Shown: piece after piece, positions 14,901 to 27,887 of the stretch
Numbering within the stretch: position 1 is the stretch's first letter
Layout: each line of letters starts with the position of its first letter
DNA from: Dipetalonema caudispina
Lineage: Eukaryota > Nematoda > Chromadorea > Rhabditida > Onchocercidae
Direction: 5' to 3'
NCBI GenBank assembly: GCA_013365325.1
Contig: JABVXV010000003.1
Coordinates: 1 to 64,000 of the forward strand
Length of the DNA stretch: 64,000 nucleotides
The notes under the pieces: model-generated
What the model was told of the DNA's origin: nothing
Databases searched by the model: none
What the model saw: the letters and a program-made list of their open reading frames with translations, nothing else
Translations under genes and position numbers: made by a program

Positions 14901-15765
14901 TTTTGATTCATCTTTAAGAAAGGAAAGCGGAAGTATTTAGGGGAAGGAGAGGAAACGATCAAAATTGGCTTTCTAATATTTCACTTAAAATAAGGTAGGG
15001 AAGAATGGTATTATATGATGCAGTACTGTGATGTACGTTGCAGTTTTTTATATTCGCGTTTTTTTTCTTTTTTGATTTCTGTTTCGAAAAGCATTGCTTG
15101 AAACAGCTGCTCTTCGAACTTGTTGGATTATGTGTAATTTTGTGATGTATTTGTGTACTCACCATTGTCAGGGATTTCTTGTGGCTCTATGCAGGACGAC
15201 ATTACGATACAGAACGCAGTATTTTTGTGCGTTTAAAAAACAATACACTTTAGATCATAGGATAAAAAAAAAATGATAACAGGAAAACATGACAATCCCT
15301 CCAATTGAAAGAAGAGATAGTTCAATAGTTTCGGAATTTTTGCGGCATTTATAAGATCAAATTTTTTACAGATTGTTGTGGACTAAATGATGTTATACGA
15401 GTGGAAACGATACAAGAAAAGGTTCAATCGGCATTGGAGGAATACTGCAGGACACAGAAGCAATTGCAGGTCTATTTTGTAATTGTGAAGTGGATGTTTT
15501 AAATGGAAAGCTTCTTTGATAGTGAGCTGCTGATGAATGAAGTAGAAACAGCAGTCGGACTTTTTGATTTTAGATCGGACGATTTGGTCGTTTGTTATTA
15601 CGGTTGCCGAGTTTAAGATCGATCAGTGCGTCTGTAATTGAGCAGTTATTTTTCGTCAAACTAGTTGGCGAAACACCGATCGAATTTCTACTCAGGGATA
15701 TGCTTGGAACGCAAAATGAGAATGTTATTAAGCCATTTGTTTGGCCTTGTCAGCTGCGTTCATGA
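8913..15765 (+). CDS. unc-55: COUP-TF (NR2F) family nuclear hormone receptor
   Basis: DNA-binding transcription factor of the COUP-TF class; the C. elegans member UNC-55 sets motor-neuron synaptic identity (family knowledge). Nine exons: 8913-8996, 9138-9352, 10112-10239, 11069-11227, 12873-12997, 13337-13504, 13818-13899, 15372-15469, 15574-15765; phases agree and give 416 residues, close to vertebrate COUP-TFI. The start was chosen because the N-terminus [13 protein letters not shown] resembles the conserved COUP-TF start (MVVSSWRDP). The two-zinc-finger DNA-binding domain begins at about residue 74 ([14 protein letters not shown]) with P-box CEGCKS. The ligand-binding domain carries [15 protein letters not shown] and [15 protein letters not shown], and helix 12 is [10 protein letters not shown] short Ser/Gly-rich A/B domain precedes the DBD. 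An in-frame open stretch reaches upstream to 8802, so a longer leader exon cannot be excluded. A candidate AATAAA lies at 16082. Confidence 0.93.
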
Positions 15766-18700
15766 TATCTTTCTTACGCCAGCAAATTATAATGTTAGGT
15801 TTTGTTTACTTTTCTGCCATATGTTTGAACTTATTTACAGTAAAAACATTTTGTAGAGATAAGCGAAGTGTTTGCTACATTTGATGAAGATTCAATACTC
15901 AGCTTTTTGTAAATATTGTCAATGTATTTATTTTTCCCTCTGGTTTCATCTTGCAAATTCTTCAGCGAAAGTAATAACATCCCGTTTTATTTACTTAGTA
16001 GATGGTTCAGAAATTCTCAGAATAGGGGATGCTTAAGCTAGCTACTGTTATTATTAACTTTTGATTAATTCTAGTGATTGAAATAAATTTAGAAAATTAT
16101 GTTGCAACATCTGCCTCATAGTTGAAGTTTGGCGGCTTATCTTAATTATGCTAAAATTATTTTGAGTTACACGTCCTTAAAATAATTTTTTCAAAAGGAT
16201 AGTGAGCTGCTGGAAATATGCCAGCACAGAAAATCGAGAAAATTGGAACTCAACTTTTTCAGTTCATTTATTTCCCGTAAAAAGTCAACGTACATGTTAT
16301 AAGCAATAACAGATTAATTGGCGATTAATTAGTTATTCATTCAAGCGGCCAAAGGCAACGTTGTCCTTTTATCTCCTTGCGAAATCACCCAAAGTTTTTG
16401 TGTCATGTTTGTTTTGCTAACTCATTTGTATAGGATTTCTCTGAATTTCAAATGGTGTTTGTCCATTTTACTCTTGTTTCGTTGTTTTACTGATATTTTT
16501 CCGTGAATTATTTTGTATTTCTCACATATTTCTTGTATTTCCTGTAATCGCACAAAAATTTCGCATACTTCTTTCTCGGTCAAATTTGTCGTTTTGATGT
16601 GTTTATATTTTAATAGAGCCAAAGTTTGCTCTGAACGATACCAGACCGGTTTTTTCTTCCATTTATGTTTAATAGTAATTTTGCTTTGGAATGTGCGATA
16701 CTTTTTAAATTACTCTTGTATATCTTATGCGGATGGATTGATTGGTCATATCTGTCCATCATTATCTGTTGTTAGCAATGGAGGAGGGCGGAAGAAAGTT
16801 AACTGTGCTTAGTTTGCATCTTCTTTACCATAGACCCTTCCTTAATACCTGTGAATTCACTGACCTCTATGTACTTTTTCAGTTTCATCTTTTACTATTT
16901 CTTGTGCCTGGTCCGATATCCGTTTCCCAGTCCTTTTAGTTAGTTTCTTTTCTTCAGTTTAAATTTGGTTTCAGTTGTCAGGAAAATCGTTTTTTGCTAG
17001 TCATTGGAAGCGTACCGTCTGAACTTTAAGCATGCAAAGGATGCTGCTTGATGCTCATCCTCGTATCTTTGTATTGTTTGTAATATTTATGTTGAATATG
17101 TACTTTTTGACTTGCCTGTTTAGAAATAGTAAAGGCTGTAAAAGTATCACTACTTTCTCACATGCAAGACATTAATGAAATCTCAGTTTCAATGGGAGCA
17201 AACGAGGAACAGGTAAAATTCTTTAAGGTTGGACTACAATAATAGGTAGAAGTTATGTAATAATTTGGGAAGTTTCTTTTTAGTCTCTAGAGGCGTTCAA
17301 AGGGTGGCGACAAATCAAACATCATTTATCATATAAGATGAATGTCTTGAGGATGTCCGGAATATCAGCTTATTTATGGAAGTGAATGGATAATAAGATG
17401 GAGGAGGGCTTTCAATGAACAGAATTCCAGAAGAAATTTAATTTTGATTGACTTCTTGAGAAATGATGTGATATGGAGTTACAAGTAATTCGAAAGGAAA
17501 GGATGTTGTTCCTAATTTGGTAGTTCCTGATAATTCATATCATGACGTGCGTACGGTGTACACACGTTACGCTCAATAAATCAAACTCTTCCGTAATTTG
17601 GAACAGTGAAGGGATAAAAAATAGAACGATCATTTGCAATTTCGCTCGTGTCGTTATTTCCGAGAGGAGAAGAGTTCTTCCCGAGAGAATCAATACTTGT
17701 TGGAAGAGTAGTGAAACGGATAATCATACCCAACCATGCAATAACACATTCATTCTCTCACTAGAATAGAATAAGAGAAGAGGAATATGGATGGTATAAG
17801 GAAGGACAGAGAGAGACGTGAGCCTATTTATGCCTATTGTCATCATTTTCGTTATGCTTCCTATCCTTCATGCTACTCTTCTCTCATTCAGTTTTATTTC
17901 ACTTTTCTGACTCTTTGGTAAATCTGTATAGAAACGTGATGTTGCGTGACGTTTACAACGTTTCTAATGTGCGTGAGACAGAGTTTTTAAGTGAATAGCG
18001 TGAGTATGGAACACTTCGAGTTGTGATTAATGTATGGATGACGATCTAGAGAGAAATAGTGACCTAACTGAACTTTATTCTCTTTCATTTTATTTGTTGG
18101 TGCTTTTAAACTGTTGTCGTTAGCTGAACTAAAACAATTATTGCGTCATATCCGCTCCTATTTACTCTCTTTCAACAATTCCAGCATTAGCAGGACTACG
18201 CACTGTACCTTATTTTGAAAAGGTTATTTCTGTCTTTTGATAACAACTTTTTATTTTAAATTTAATTCCATACCCTTGCAGTGTATTATCAATTGAAATA
18301 CAATAAGCATTATTGATCATGGCTACTTGATCAGCTTGTTGCCAGCTTCATTCTGGTTAATGTCTTTCATTTAAACATGAAAGACATTAACCGTCTATAA
18401 ATGAATAGTATTTATCGTAGGTATTTGACCTTTATTAGCTTTTATGTTTATTTCATTTATCCATATGACATTTATCTCACTTCCGACTTTTGTCTTCTTA
18501 TTTATTAGATTTCACCGAAAAGTTGTCGAAAAGATGATAACATGAGAAAATCTTCATTTACCACAGTTCAGTAATTCTTAGCCTTTGAAAATTTATTTAA
18601 ATTTCGAATTCAAAGTACAAGATAACTAATAAATATGTAGGATTCACATGGTCGTACTCTTCCTTCCTTTGTTCCTTTTTGTTTGTTAAATCGATATGCT

Positions 18701-19600
18701 TTTTAGGCAGTTGTGCTACAAAAAATGATATGATAAAGCGGCAAACAGTGCTTCAGATTTCAGATAACAAATCAGTTGGAGGAGAGACTTGTACATTTCA
18801 AATTTTACGAGATAGTGAAAAATTCTGAATGGACAGCGACTCTTGCCTCTTAGCTATTTCATTTATTGTCACCCATTATGTTGAAGGACGAAGAGTTGCT
18901 TCCTCTTAGCTAAGAAAGGTTGACATCACTTTCCGCTCTCTCTCGAAATGGGCATTTCTTTAGTTCAGTAATGAATACTTCTTATATTTGATGAATTAGC
19001 TATTAGTGTTATATGTGCAATTGTACCGTGTCGTACAGTGCAGCCTTCACCTAATTTCTGTTGCAATTTTTTCCCTAATATGAGTTTTGTTGTGATATGT
19101 CTTAATGATTCTTTGATTCGCGTATTATATTTCTCTTTTGAATGCATTTTCAAACTGTTGCGGTTTGTTCGTTTTTCTTCTTGTTTGAAATTTTCTTTGC
19201 ATGCTTTTTCCCTGCGAGCTTAGCCGATCTTTTCTCGCTACACTGCTCTACAGAGTTGAGTTTTGGATGTCGTATAGATCTCGATTTCGGTTTTTCTTAG
19301 AATTTATGCAGAAAGGGAAATGAAGTTTCAGTAGCTAATTTGCTAATCAGAACCGGGCTTTCAAACAATGTTTATAGTGTTCCATGAGATGTTTCGCAAT
19401 TGTGATATACCTATTATTTTCATTTCGCTTATTTTTGAAAGAAGAGCAGTATTATTTAGTCTCACAAGATACTAAGGGTTCAAATTAAGATCAAAATTAA
19501 AATTTCATTATTAGGGAACTCGGCGTTTGTGTGACGGTTTTAATTTTCCAGCGATTTTTTTGTTTTTGCACTTTTCGCGCTTTTCAGGTGTTCGAAAATA
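15766..19600. other. 3.8-kb gap between COUP-TF and calponin genes
   Basis: No recognisable gene. The first about 320 bp probably include the COUP-TF 3-prime UTR (AATAAA at 16082-16087). A perfect hairpin lies at 18355-18392. Several pieces look like exons with good splice borders (17124-17212, 17284-17385, 18185-18222, one beginning near 18719) but do not form a protein I recognise; see findings. The 16.4-17.0 kb part is T-rich on the plus strand, so its long open minus-strand frames may be a composition effect. Confidence 0.5.
18355..18392. repeat. Perfect 16-bp inverted repeat with 6-nt loop
   Basis: Left arm 18355-18370 (GGTTAATGTCTTTCAT) is the exact reverse complement of right arm 18377-18392, with TTAAAC between. 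No neighbouring transposase or coding exon is apparent. It could be a small foldback element or a structured RNA or transcriptional site. Confidence 0.9.
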
Positions 19601-21463
19601 ATGACGGAACGTGCGACAAAATCTGGTTTAGCGTTAGAGGCTCAACGTAAAATACACGGAAAATACGATAGCGAATTGGCTGGACAACTTCTTGAATGGG
19701 TTGCCCAACTCACCGGGAAAAATTTTTCAACTACTGGTGATGTTAAGAATTTTTTGGAAGTCTTCAAAGATGGTACGGTGTTGTGCAGGTAAACTTATGA
19801 AAACTGAATGTTTATAAGCTTTCAGGAAGTTAATCGTTCAGTACCTACAGTTATCTACAGAGAATATTTACTCGGGTTTGAGAAGTGTCTAAATCGTTTC
19901 TAAGAAGAAAAAATTACCTTAAATGGATTCTTTTCTAGAAAAAGGTTGAGAATGCAACTTTTTAATCAAACAGCGAAAAGCTTAGAAGAAGAAGAAGCAG
20001 AGATATAGATATTGACGAAGGATAATTTTTAAAAATGAACTAGCGGATTTTGCTCATAACTCAGTCCCATTAATTGTTTTAAGTTTACTTGGTACAATCT
20101 TATGTTGTTCTTTCTTTTTGCGGACATATTCGAAATGTTTCAGCCTTGCAAATGCCTTACAGCCGGGTTCAGTGAAGAAGATTAACACTGGTGCAATGGC
20201 TTTCAAACAAATGGAAAATATTTCATTCTTTTTATCGTTCGCCGAGAAGCATGTAACTAAGTCAGAACTTTTCCAAACAGTTGATCTATTCGAAGGTCAA
20301 GATCCAAATGCGGTTGTTGTTTGCCTTTCATCGTTGGCCAGAAAATCTGAGGAACTATTTGGAAAGCCTGGTTTAGGCCCAAAGTTAAGTGAAATCCTAT
20401 ATCTTGTTAAGTTTTGGAAATTTAGGTAAAGAGAAGTTACAGATCCTGAAAAGCCGATTGTATTTAGATATTTAGAAAAGTTACAGATCCTGATAGTATT
20501 TATATTCAATCGAATTATGCATTTTGGATGATATAATTTGCGAAGCTCCAAGTCCCACGACTTATGTTCTTATTTCAGCTAAGAGATATTGCTCATTGTT
20601 TCTGATTATAACCATTTTCACTTTCATATACGTATGATGAACCTGTTAGTAATACGAATGCTAACTATTCACGATTTTATTATATGCACTTTCATATTAG
20701 TTTTTTAATACTTATTTATTTTTTATTAGCTTATTTCTTGATGATCCGAGTTCGCTAAGTAGATATAGGTATTTGAGGAGATGACATTTACATAATATTA
20801 AAGAAGCATACGCTTGAAGCATCCATGTAAGTCATGTTGAGGTAAGCAAAAGATGTTAATTAAGCTTAGATTTTCCCTAATTTAATGTTAAGAAATGTTC
20901 ATATGTACAGTAATAAAAAGTAGCAAGTACAGATATATTGCATTTAAGTACTGCTTTTAAATAGTTGCGAACCAGTCAATTAGTGATAATTTTAGGCATA
21001 TAATCATGAGTTCAAAGTAAGTCAGCTTAAATCTTTCATCAATCATTTATTTCAAAAGTCTTATAATAGCGAAAGCACAAATGCATCCACTGTTTGTGAT
21101 ATTCCTAAAGAAGTATGATAATAACTGAATTTTAGTCTGCTATTGTAATCTGCCGATCAAGATAAGCTCTATTGATAGCTGATTGTTATAAATTAATGCC
21201 ATGATGACAAAACGAAACTTTTTACAAACAACCAACCAACATTTGCATATATTTATTTTAGGCTACTACGGCTTAAGCATTTAAGCCAGTGAGACTTTTG
21301 ATTGGCATTAAAAAATTTCACGCTTTAGGAGGCGAAAGGAGAGAAGCGTGAATGGTCGGAGGAAAAGCTTCGCGCTGGCGAAGCGATTATTGGACTTCAA
21401 ATGGGCACGAACAAAGGTGCGAACGCATCCGGTATCAATATGGGTAACACGCGCCATATGTAA
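19601..21463 (+). CDS. Calponin/transgelin family protein (single CH domain plus one calponin repeat)
   Basis: Small actin-binding protein of the transgelin/calponin family, expected in muscle or cortical actin. Exons: 19601-19788, 20144 to about 20405, 21329-21463, giving about 194 residues. The CH domain is at residues 25-130 (GQLLEWVAQLTGKNF, FKDGTVLC, LANALQPGSVKKINTGAMAF, FQTVDLFEGQDPNAVVVCL). The C-terminus has one calponin repeat, GLQMGTNKGANASGINMG, ending NTRHM then TAA. A TTTTCAG acceptor 13 nt before the ATG suggests trans-splicing. The second intron donor is uncertain: the family normally runs GLGPK straight into the acidic linker (here EAKGEKREW). The only in-frame GT donor I find, at 20406, adds seven residues (LSEILYL); a GTTAAG donor directly after GLGPK is out of frame. 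A micro-exon is possible. Confidence 0.92.
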
Positions 21464-22536
21464 AGCTGTCAAATCTGAAAACATTATTGCTCGAGCACTA
21501 ACATCAGAAATCATTGGGTTTGGGAAGAGGGAAAGAAAGGAGCGAGAGTAGGGAAAGATGAGTTAAAATCGTTTTCAGAATATGACTACTTCAAGGAATT
21601 TGTTCGAATTAATAATGTACATCAATTATGGTACATAATTTATTGTTCAAAAGTGTTGTGAAATGATGACCGAAAGAAAGGAAATAATTTCAAATTTTAT
21701 CAATGCTTTTCTTTCCTCGGATAATTCTACTCATAAATGATAATTAACTTACATATTTTTCTAAAATGGTATTATTTTTTTTTATAAACTAACACTTGAT
21801 TCATTACTAGTGACTTCAGGTTTGTATTCTGAATAGCGCATATTGCAGTTTGAGGAAATTTTTGCTCAAATGAAGTAATCGAAAGCTAGTCTGTTAACCA
21901 ATTAAGTTGTGCATCAAAGTGTTGTTTAACATTCCTCGTCCATAGCTACTCTGATGAAATGTTTGAAGAGATTCAGTTGATACTGATGTAACTGTTGCTG
22001 GTGCTGTCTTCCATGACTTTGTCACATAAACGTGTCTCATAAGTGCGTGTTAACTCAGATTATCTACGTGTATGTCTTATTTTATCCCATTCCTTCTTTT
22101 TAAATATTTCACCTTAATAATCAAACTTTCACTTCGAAATAAATTGTTTTCTCACTCAAATAAAAAATATTCTGTTATGCATTGTAAATATTGTACAGTT
22201 ATCCATGTTATCTTATTTGACCTTTAACGAACATATAGCAGTAGCTGGGGTGGACTTCACTTTCTATTTACCGTCTTGTGAGACGGTTGATTTTCGTAGC
22301 ATTTCATTGCTTTAAACTATGACAGTGGCGTCTGGTAACAGCTGTAAGGTGTTGGTTGGAAGACTAACTGTACCGATAAGGTTTGTTTGAAGTAGGACAT
22401 GAAAGGGATTGTTTTATGTAGGATAACAGATATGAGATGAGTGAATAATAGAAGGAGTTTGAAACATTAAAGGATTTCTGCGACGTTATCACTGGATATT
22501 TTGTCAAAGGGTACATGTTGCAGGTGAAAGTGCTCT
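21464..22536. other. 1.1-kb intergenic gap
   Basis: Contains the calponin 3-prime UTR and the presumed golgin-84 promoter. No further gene recognised. A splice acceptor ending at 22523 lies 13 nt before the golgin ATG. Confidence 0.6.
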
Positions 22537-25500
22537 ATGTCTTGGCTTGCGAAAGTGTCTCATATTGCTGATCGTGCAGAAGATTTGCTCAACCAAATTG
22601 ACCAAAATGCTGCTGTCGTATGATTTTTTTAGATATCCTATTAATTTTTTTGTAAGATTTGTAGGGAATCAACTGTCAAACGAAACATCAACAAGGCACG
22701 AACACGCAATACGTCTTAGTCATTATTGGTATTAGTTATAAGCAATCGTAACGAATAGATCTGTTTCATATTTGCTCAAGAAGTGTAGTTAGTGTTAAGC
22801 AAAAATGAATACCAAGCATATGTTGAACATTACTCATGAGTAGAAGTTGGTACTTGCAGGTGGCTAAGACTGTCAAGTGAATGGTTTGATTTCCTTTAAA
22901 TTTCGATTTTCTTCATTTATTGAAGACAGTATTTAGAAAATTCTTGAGCCGAATAATGTCGTAATTTCAGGTATTAAAAAATACTAAGAAAGGTACTGGT
23001 AAGAGTGGTTCAGCAGTGAGTTTGATCGACATTGAAGGGCAGGGAACAAAGAAATTGGAAAGACCTCAGTCAGAAATTGTAGAAACAGCAACTAAACATC
23101 ACATAAGGTATATTCGTATGAAGAAATGGCCATTTGATAAATATTTAAGCAACGAATGTATTAACCATGCACATGTAAAAACATTGTTTTCATGAGCTTA
23201 TGAAATTACTGTATGCTATCATTCCTCACGAAGTTTTGAATGTATGTCAGATAGAACAGAATATTAGTCTTTCGAAGAGCTTACTCTGATGCATTCGGAT
23301 TTGTTCCATTGGTTCGCATCACTTCGCCTTACCACTGTCTCGCTAACTTGCTTAAAACTTTTTGGGGACATATCCCGTCGTGCTGAGACGCTTCTCGCCC
23401 ATTGTCTGGCGGTTCTACGAATATATCTCCTCTAAAACCTGAAGATCAAGGTACAGAAATTCCTTAAAAAATAAAAAAAACGGTTGAGATGGAACAAACT
23501 TTTTTGGTCGTGCTTATTCAAGTAGTGCAATACTACTTGAATAGTGCAAAACTACTTGTTTATTCATATTGCAGACATTAGTCGTAATTTGCTTTAATTT
23601 TGAATCATCTCACCAAAAATTCTCACTATGAATAAATTTTCCAGGGCAGACCATACATATTCAGTATCAGGCCGAATTCGTAATAAAAAAAAAGACGATG
23701 ATTTGATCGCTTATCTGAATAATTCTAATGAACCGACATCAAGCCGCTGTTCTTCCGTAGCAAGTTGTTTTTCAGCACCAAATCCTCACATTGCAAGTGA
23801 GGATGTATTCCAGAATTTAATACCCAAATATTTATAATTTTTGCTTCAATAGGACGCGATGTCTGGGAACTTTTTGTTGCATGTATAAGCGTGTTATTTC
23901 CATCTGTCTTCTTTTCGTCGTCGTTTTCCTTCTAGATGAATTGGGGTTCTTCGATTTTTAGTGAGCGAGACACCATTTTCTGTTTTCGGATATAATACAT
24001 GTAGTAGCAAATGCGAAAAATTAGCTCATTTAATTTTAGGTACCGTCCGAACAACACCCGACCCATATACAACTGAGGAATATCTAAAGGCGCAACAGTC
24101 GGATGCTCTGAAATGTTTGCATATGAAAGAAAGTCAGATAGCTGTGATGTCTGTTCGATTGCAGGTAAAATCTAATACATAAGTTGTTGAGCATTAATTC
24201 AGTTAACCCTAACGGTCACTTGAACATATTTCAGGAAGTAGAGGAAGCCAATATCAAAAAAGATGCCCAGATAGCAGAACTCAGTAAAGAGCTAAAGTTA
24301 ATAAAAAAAGAACTAGAAGTAGGAAATGGCGGTATCGCGAATGATCACTCGTTTAGTTTGGAAAAACTTCAACGTGAGCATGACAAAGAAAAGGAAGAAT
24401 TCGAAAAACGCGAGCAAGATTATGTGAAGCGTTTAGAATCAGCTAATAATGAAAATTCGGAGACCGAGAAAGAATTGCAAGACTTGAGGACAAAAATTCT
24501 GAAGATGGAAATGAATGAAAAAAATATGATGGAAGAGGTATGCAAATTTTTTTTCTCAATTATAATTCCTTCGATTAATTTTGTAATAGTTTAAGATTTT
24601 ATGATTTTATAAGCTGAAAGAAATTGCAGATAAGACTTGCGAAGTATAATCTAGAAGCAAACAAACGCGAATTTGATGAATACAAACAAAGAGCTCAAAA
24701 GATTTTGTCTGCGAAAGAAAATCTTTTAACATCTTTGAAAGAGGTTTTTTCCAAATCTTTTTCCAGTGTTGTCTTGCTTCATGATTTTGAAAACTTAAAA
24801 GACTAGACTTTGTGCACACTACTTATAGAAGGGCAGAACATTCCAGCTATCTGTTCTATTCTCAGAACATGACTGAAATAACAAGAGTGCTGTAAGGCCG
24901 GACGCCGGACTGCTATACTGCTTAGATCAGAAATTAGAATAGTGGTATACCTTCGTTGCAGTAGTGCTTGCATGCACATATCATTGGTTAAAAACTTCAT
25001 ACAATTATGATTATTTGTATTGATTTAAAAAATAACATGAATGTTGCTTTGATTACTATTATTAATTTTGTATTAAAACATTCCAGTGCTACAGAATATT
25101 CATTTTATCACGGACAGAAAAAATAATTTTAGACTTTCAATCTTGTTTTACAGCTTTTTACTTATTAATTTAGAAGGACATAATTTACAGAATTCTTCCA
25201 CTGGATCAGATGGTGTAGTAAACAGTGTTGAAATGGAAGAACTGCGGTGTGAACTTGGTCTACTAAAGGATGATCTTCAGCAAGCACAGTTTGTCATCTA
25301 TAATCTTAAGGGAGACATACAGGTAGTTACCAGCCTGATTTTCATTTCTACGTGAATTGGATTTGGAATTCTCGATAGCAATACAATTTATTCTGTCTGG
25401 GCCGGGATATGCTGGGATGGTGATTCAGTTTTCTAGTATTTTTCGATTGTGAGTATTCCGGATCATTTGATTTTCTCGAGATATGCCAGCTTGTCTTTTT

Positions 25501-27213
25501 CTTCAAATTTCGTGTATAATTCTAATGCAGAGGCCTTTTTCACTAAATTTATAATGATAAAAGAAGAAAGGGACAAGTGCAGAATATGTTTCTCACAGAT
25601 AATTTTTTGAGGAAATGGAAAATAGATTGCGTGATGAACAGCGAGCTTCTGGAGCACAAAGAGAAAACCTTTTAAAGCAGATACATCACCATTTATCTCA
25701 GGCAAACCAATACAGAGAACAGATGGAAAGAACTCAGCTAGTTGGTACTCTTATTTGTTGAATAACTTATTTTCTGGAAATATCGTATGCAGTGGGTAGT
25801 TCTTGCAGGTTGACCAAAATCGGTCCATCTTTTCTTGATGGCTTCTGTACTGACTAAACTCTATCATTAATTCTGTCGTACTTATATATACTTCAGATGG
25901 TGTTAGTTGTTATTAAGTAATAGCATGAAAAGCAATCTACTTATGCAAATCTACTTAGCTATATTCCAATGGAAATTTTCTTTTTAGGAATACGATTTTT
26001 TACAAGCGGAATTGCGTAGACAGGAGGAAGCGGTTGAAAGAAAACTTGCTGAAAAAGATATCGAATTAACGAAACTAATGGAAGAAAAGAAGACGAGCAA
26101 ACGATACGAAAATGGTGAAATGGAGCAAAAAATTTCGCTTTTAAGTGAAAAATTGATTTCAAAGCAAACAGCTATCGAAAGAATTGAAAGCGAAAAGAGA
26201 GCACTCGAGTTACGACTTGAACGTGTTGAGGTTATTTCTCTTTTTTTTTCTCTCTAAATTTTAATTTGTTATCATGTTCTAGCTTTAAGCGAATTAAATT
26301 AAGTAGTTCCGTATGTTTTTACCGTACCATTCAACAGATTATCATGAAATATATTTGCTAGACAGTATTTCTGTCATTTCTCATAGTTTCAATTGGACGG
26401 AGCGAAAACCAACTAAGCAACAGTAATGTTGTGCAAATGCAACGCATTTTTATTTATTTATCTGTTAAACACATTTTTGATGCTCAGGCGCATTATTTAT
26501 CTTGTTTCATTGAATTTTTCATTATTTTAGTATGCATGCAGAAATGCTGAAGCAGCTGCGATTAAAGCAGTTACGATTGAAATGCGCGGAAGTGATGTCA
26601 ATGCAAACGATCAAAATTGTTCATTATTTACAGTTTCACATTCGGATAACATGCTTATTCGCATTACTAAACTTGCAGTTTATATTTTTGATCATCTTGG
26701 GTAAGAATTTTATTGGTTTTACTCCCAATAAGTCTCAAAATATTTCAAAAAGTGTTTAGCCTATGCATATACTATTTAATCGAAAAGTATTGTGTGCGAG
26801 CCGTTTCCAACCTAAAGTTTGTGTGCATTAATAGTTGCTATTAAATTAGTACTGATAGTTTAATTTATAAATTAATTTTGATCTTTCATTTATACGTAAC
26901 TCCATGTTTCGATTCTTTTTTTTCGTGTTGTGTATTGTTACAATATATCTTTATTCTACTTACTTATATGCTGAGATACCCTAGTTTATGTATTTATCTT
27001 AATTTATATGTTAATTTCAAGTATAAATCTTTTACTGCTAATTTTACTAATTCTAATTGAATTGAGGTTTACACATTTCTTTTCAGGTTACGTCTATCAG
27101 TATTCATGCGCAGCCGTATGTTCCGTTTCTTTTTCTTCATATATTGTATACTGTTACACGCATGGGTATTCTTTATTCTCTTCACTTATACACCTGAAAT
27201 ACATCCGCTCTAA
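22537..27213 (+). CDS. GOLGA5: Golgin-84 (GOLGA5) Golgi tethering protein
   Basis: Tail-anchored coiled-coil golgin that tethers intra-Golgi vesicles, acting on the cytosolic face of Golgi cisternae. Eleven exons: 22537-22617, 22971-23107, 23645-23796, 24040-24164, 24235-24537, 24630-24743, 25191-25322, 25612-25740, 25988-26230, 26531-26700, 27087-27213; all phases fit, giving 570 residues (human about 730). The N-terminus [20 protein letters not shown] matches the family start. Residues about 150-500 are Glu/Lys-rich coiled coil (for example [20 protein letters not shown]). The last about 30 residues form a C-terminal membrane anchor ([20 protein letters not shown]) followed by TYTPEIHPL, close to the family ending. 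The exon 6/7 junction uses an internal acceptor at 25190; other acceptors just upstream are out of frame. Poly(A) signals lie at 27557 and 27572. The same-strand VTA1 gene starts 0.67 kb downstream. Confidence 0.93.
23516..23542. repeat. 11-bp inverted repeat in golgin-84 intron 2
   Basis: ATTCAAGTAGT (23516-23526) and its exact reverse complement (23532-23542) flank a 5-nt loop. A third, partly matching copy (AGTGCAAAACTACTTG) follows directly, so the site is a small mix of inverted and direct repeat. Confidence 0.8.
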
Positions 27214-27887
27214 CATCACCAATATTCATGGCTTCGCTTGCTGAATTTGTCTATATGCATCTTATAGCAGAAATCACTCGTGTGCAGACAGATTCTTATA
27301 TATCTAATTCAATGAAAATGGCTCGCAATAAGCCTTCTGATTGTTCGAGGTTGTGCCTAAATACCAACTGTGATATGCACAAAACTTGTCTGAGAAGTCT
27401 TCCTCTCCTTCTTTGAACTCTTGATCTCATTTTTGCATAGTTATTTAAAAATGCTTAAAATATTTCTTTTATTGTTCGGGAAATTGCTTTAGTAGCCCTG
27501 ATTTTCTATCTCCGGTGTCTGGAAGACATGATTTTTTTGTAATTTTGGTGTGTCAAAATAAAGAATCTATTAATAAAATTATTTGAATGTAAAATTTTCG
27601 GAATATTTTTTCCATCTATTGTTATTTATTTTTACAACTCAAATCTAAGTAAGTGCCATGGAACGGCAGATTTTGTGACTGAAGATCACCTGCAATAATT
27701 TATTTTGAAAGTCAAATAATTGAGATGAAACAAGGTTGAGATGTTGTAGGTTATTGGTGCTTTTATAGTTGCATGTCTTAGGCTGCGTTATTTTGAGAAT
27801 CAGGCAACAATGATATCGTATAATCTATAGGTGGAAGTTGAAGATTGGATTGATTACAGCAAAGATATTGCTCACGTGTTGAGGAGT
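27214..27887. other. Short same-strand gap between golgin-84 and VTA1
   Basis: Holds the golgin-84 3-prime UTR with AATAAA at 27557-27562 and 27572-27577, then an acceptor-like CTATAG ending at 27830, 57 nt before the VTA1 ATG. The spacing suits either a nematode operon with SL trans-splicing or two separate genes. Confidence 0.55.

Noticed and set aside
16422..16720. Minus-strand open stretch reading K/E/I-rich peptide (for example TEKEVCEIFVRLQEIQEICE)
   Set aside because: The minus strand is strongly A-rich here, and neighbouring frames give similarly plausible Lys/Asn-rich peptides broken by stops and shifts. No start, splice pattern or family match could be supported.
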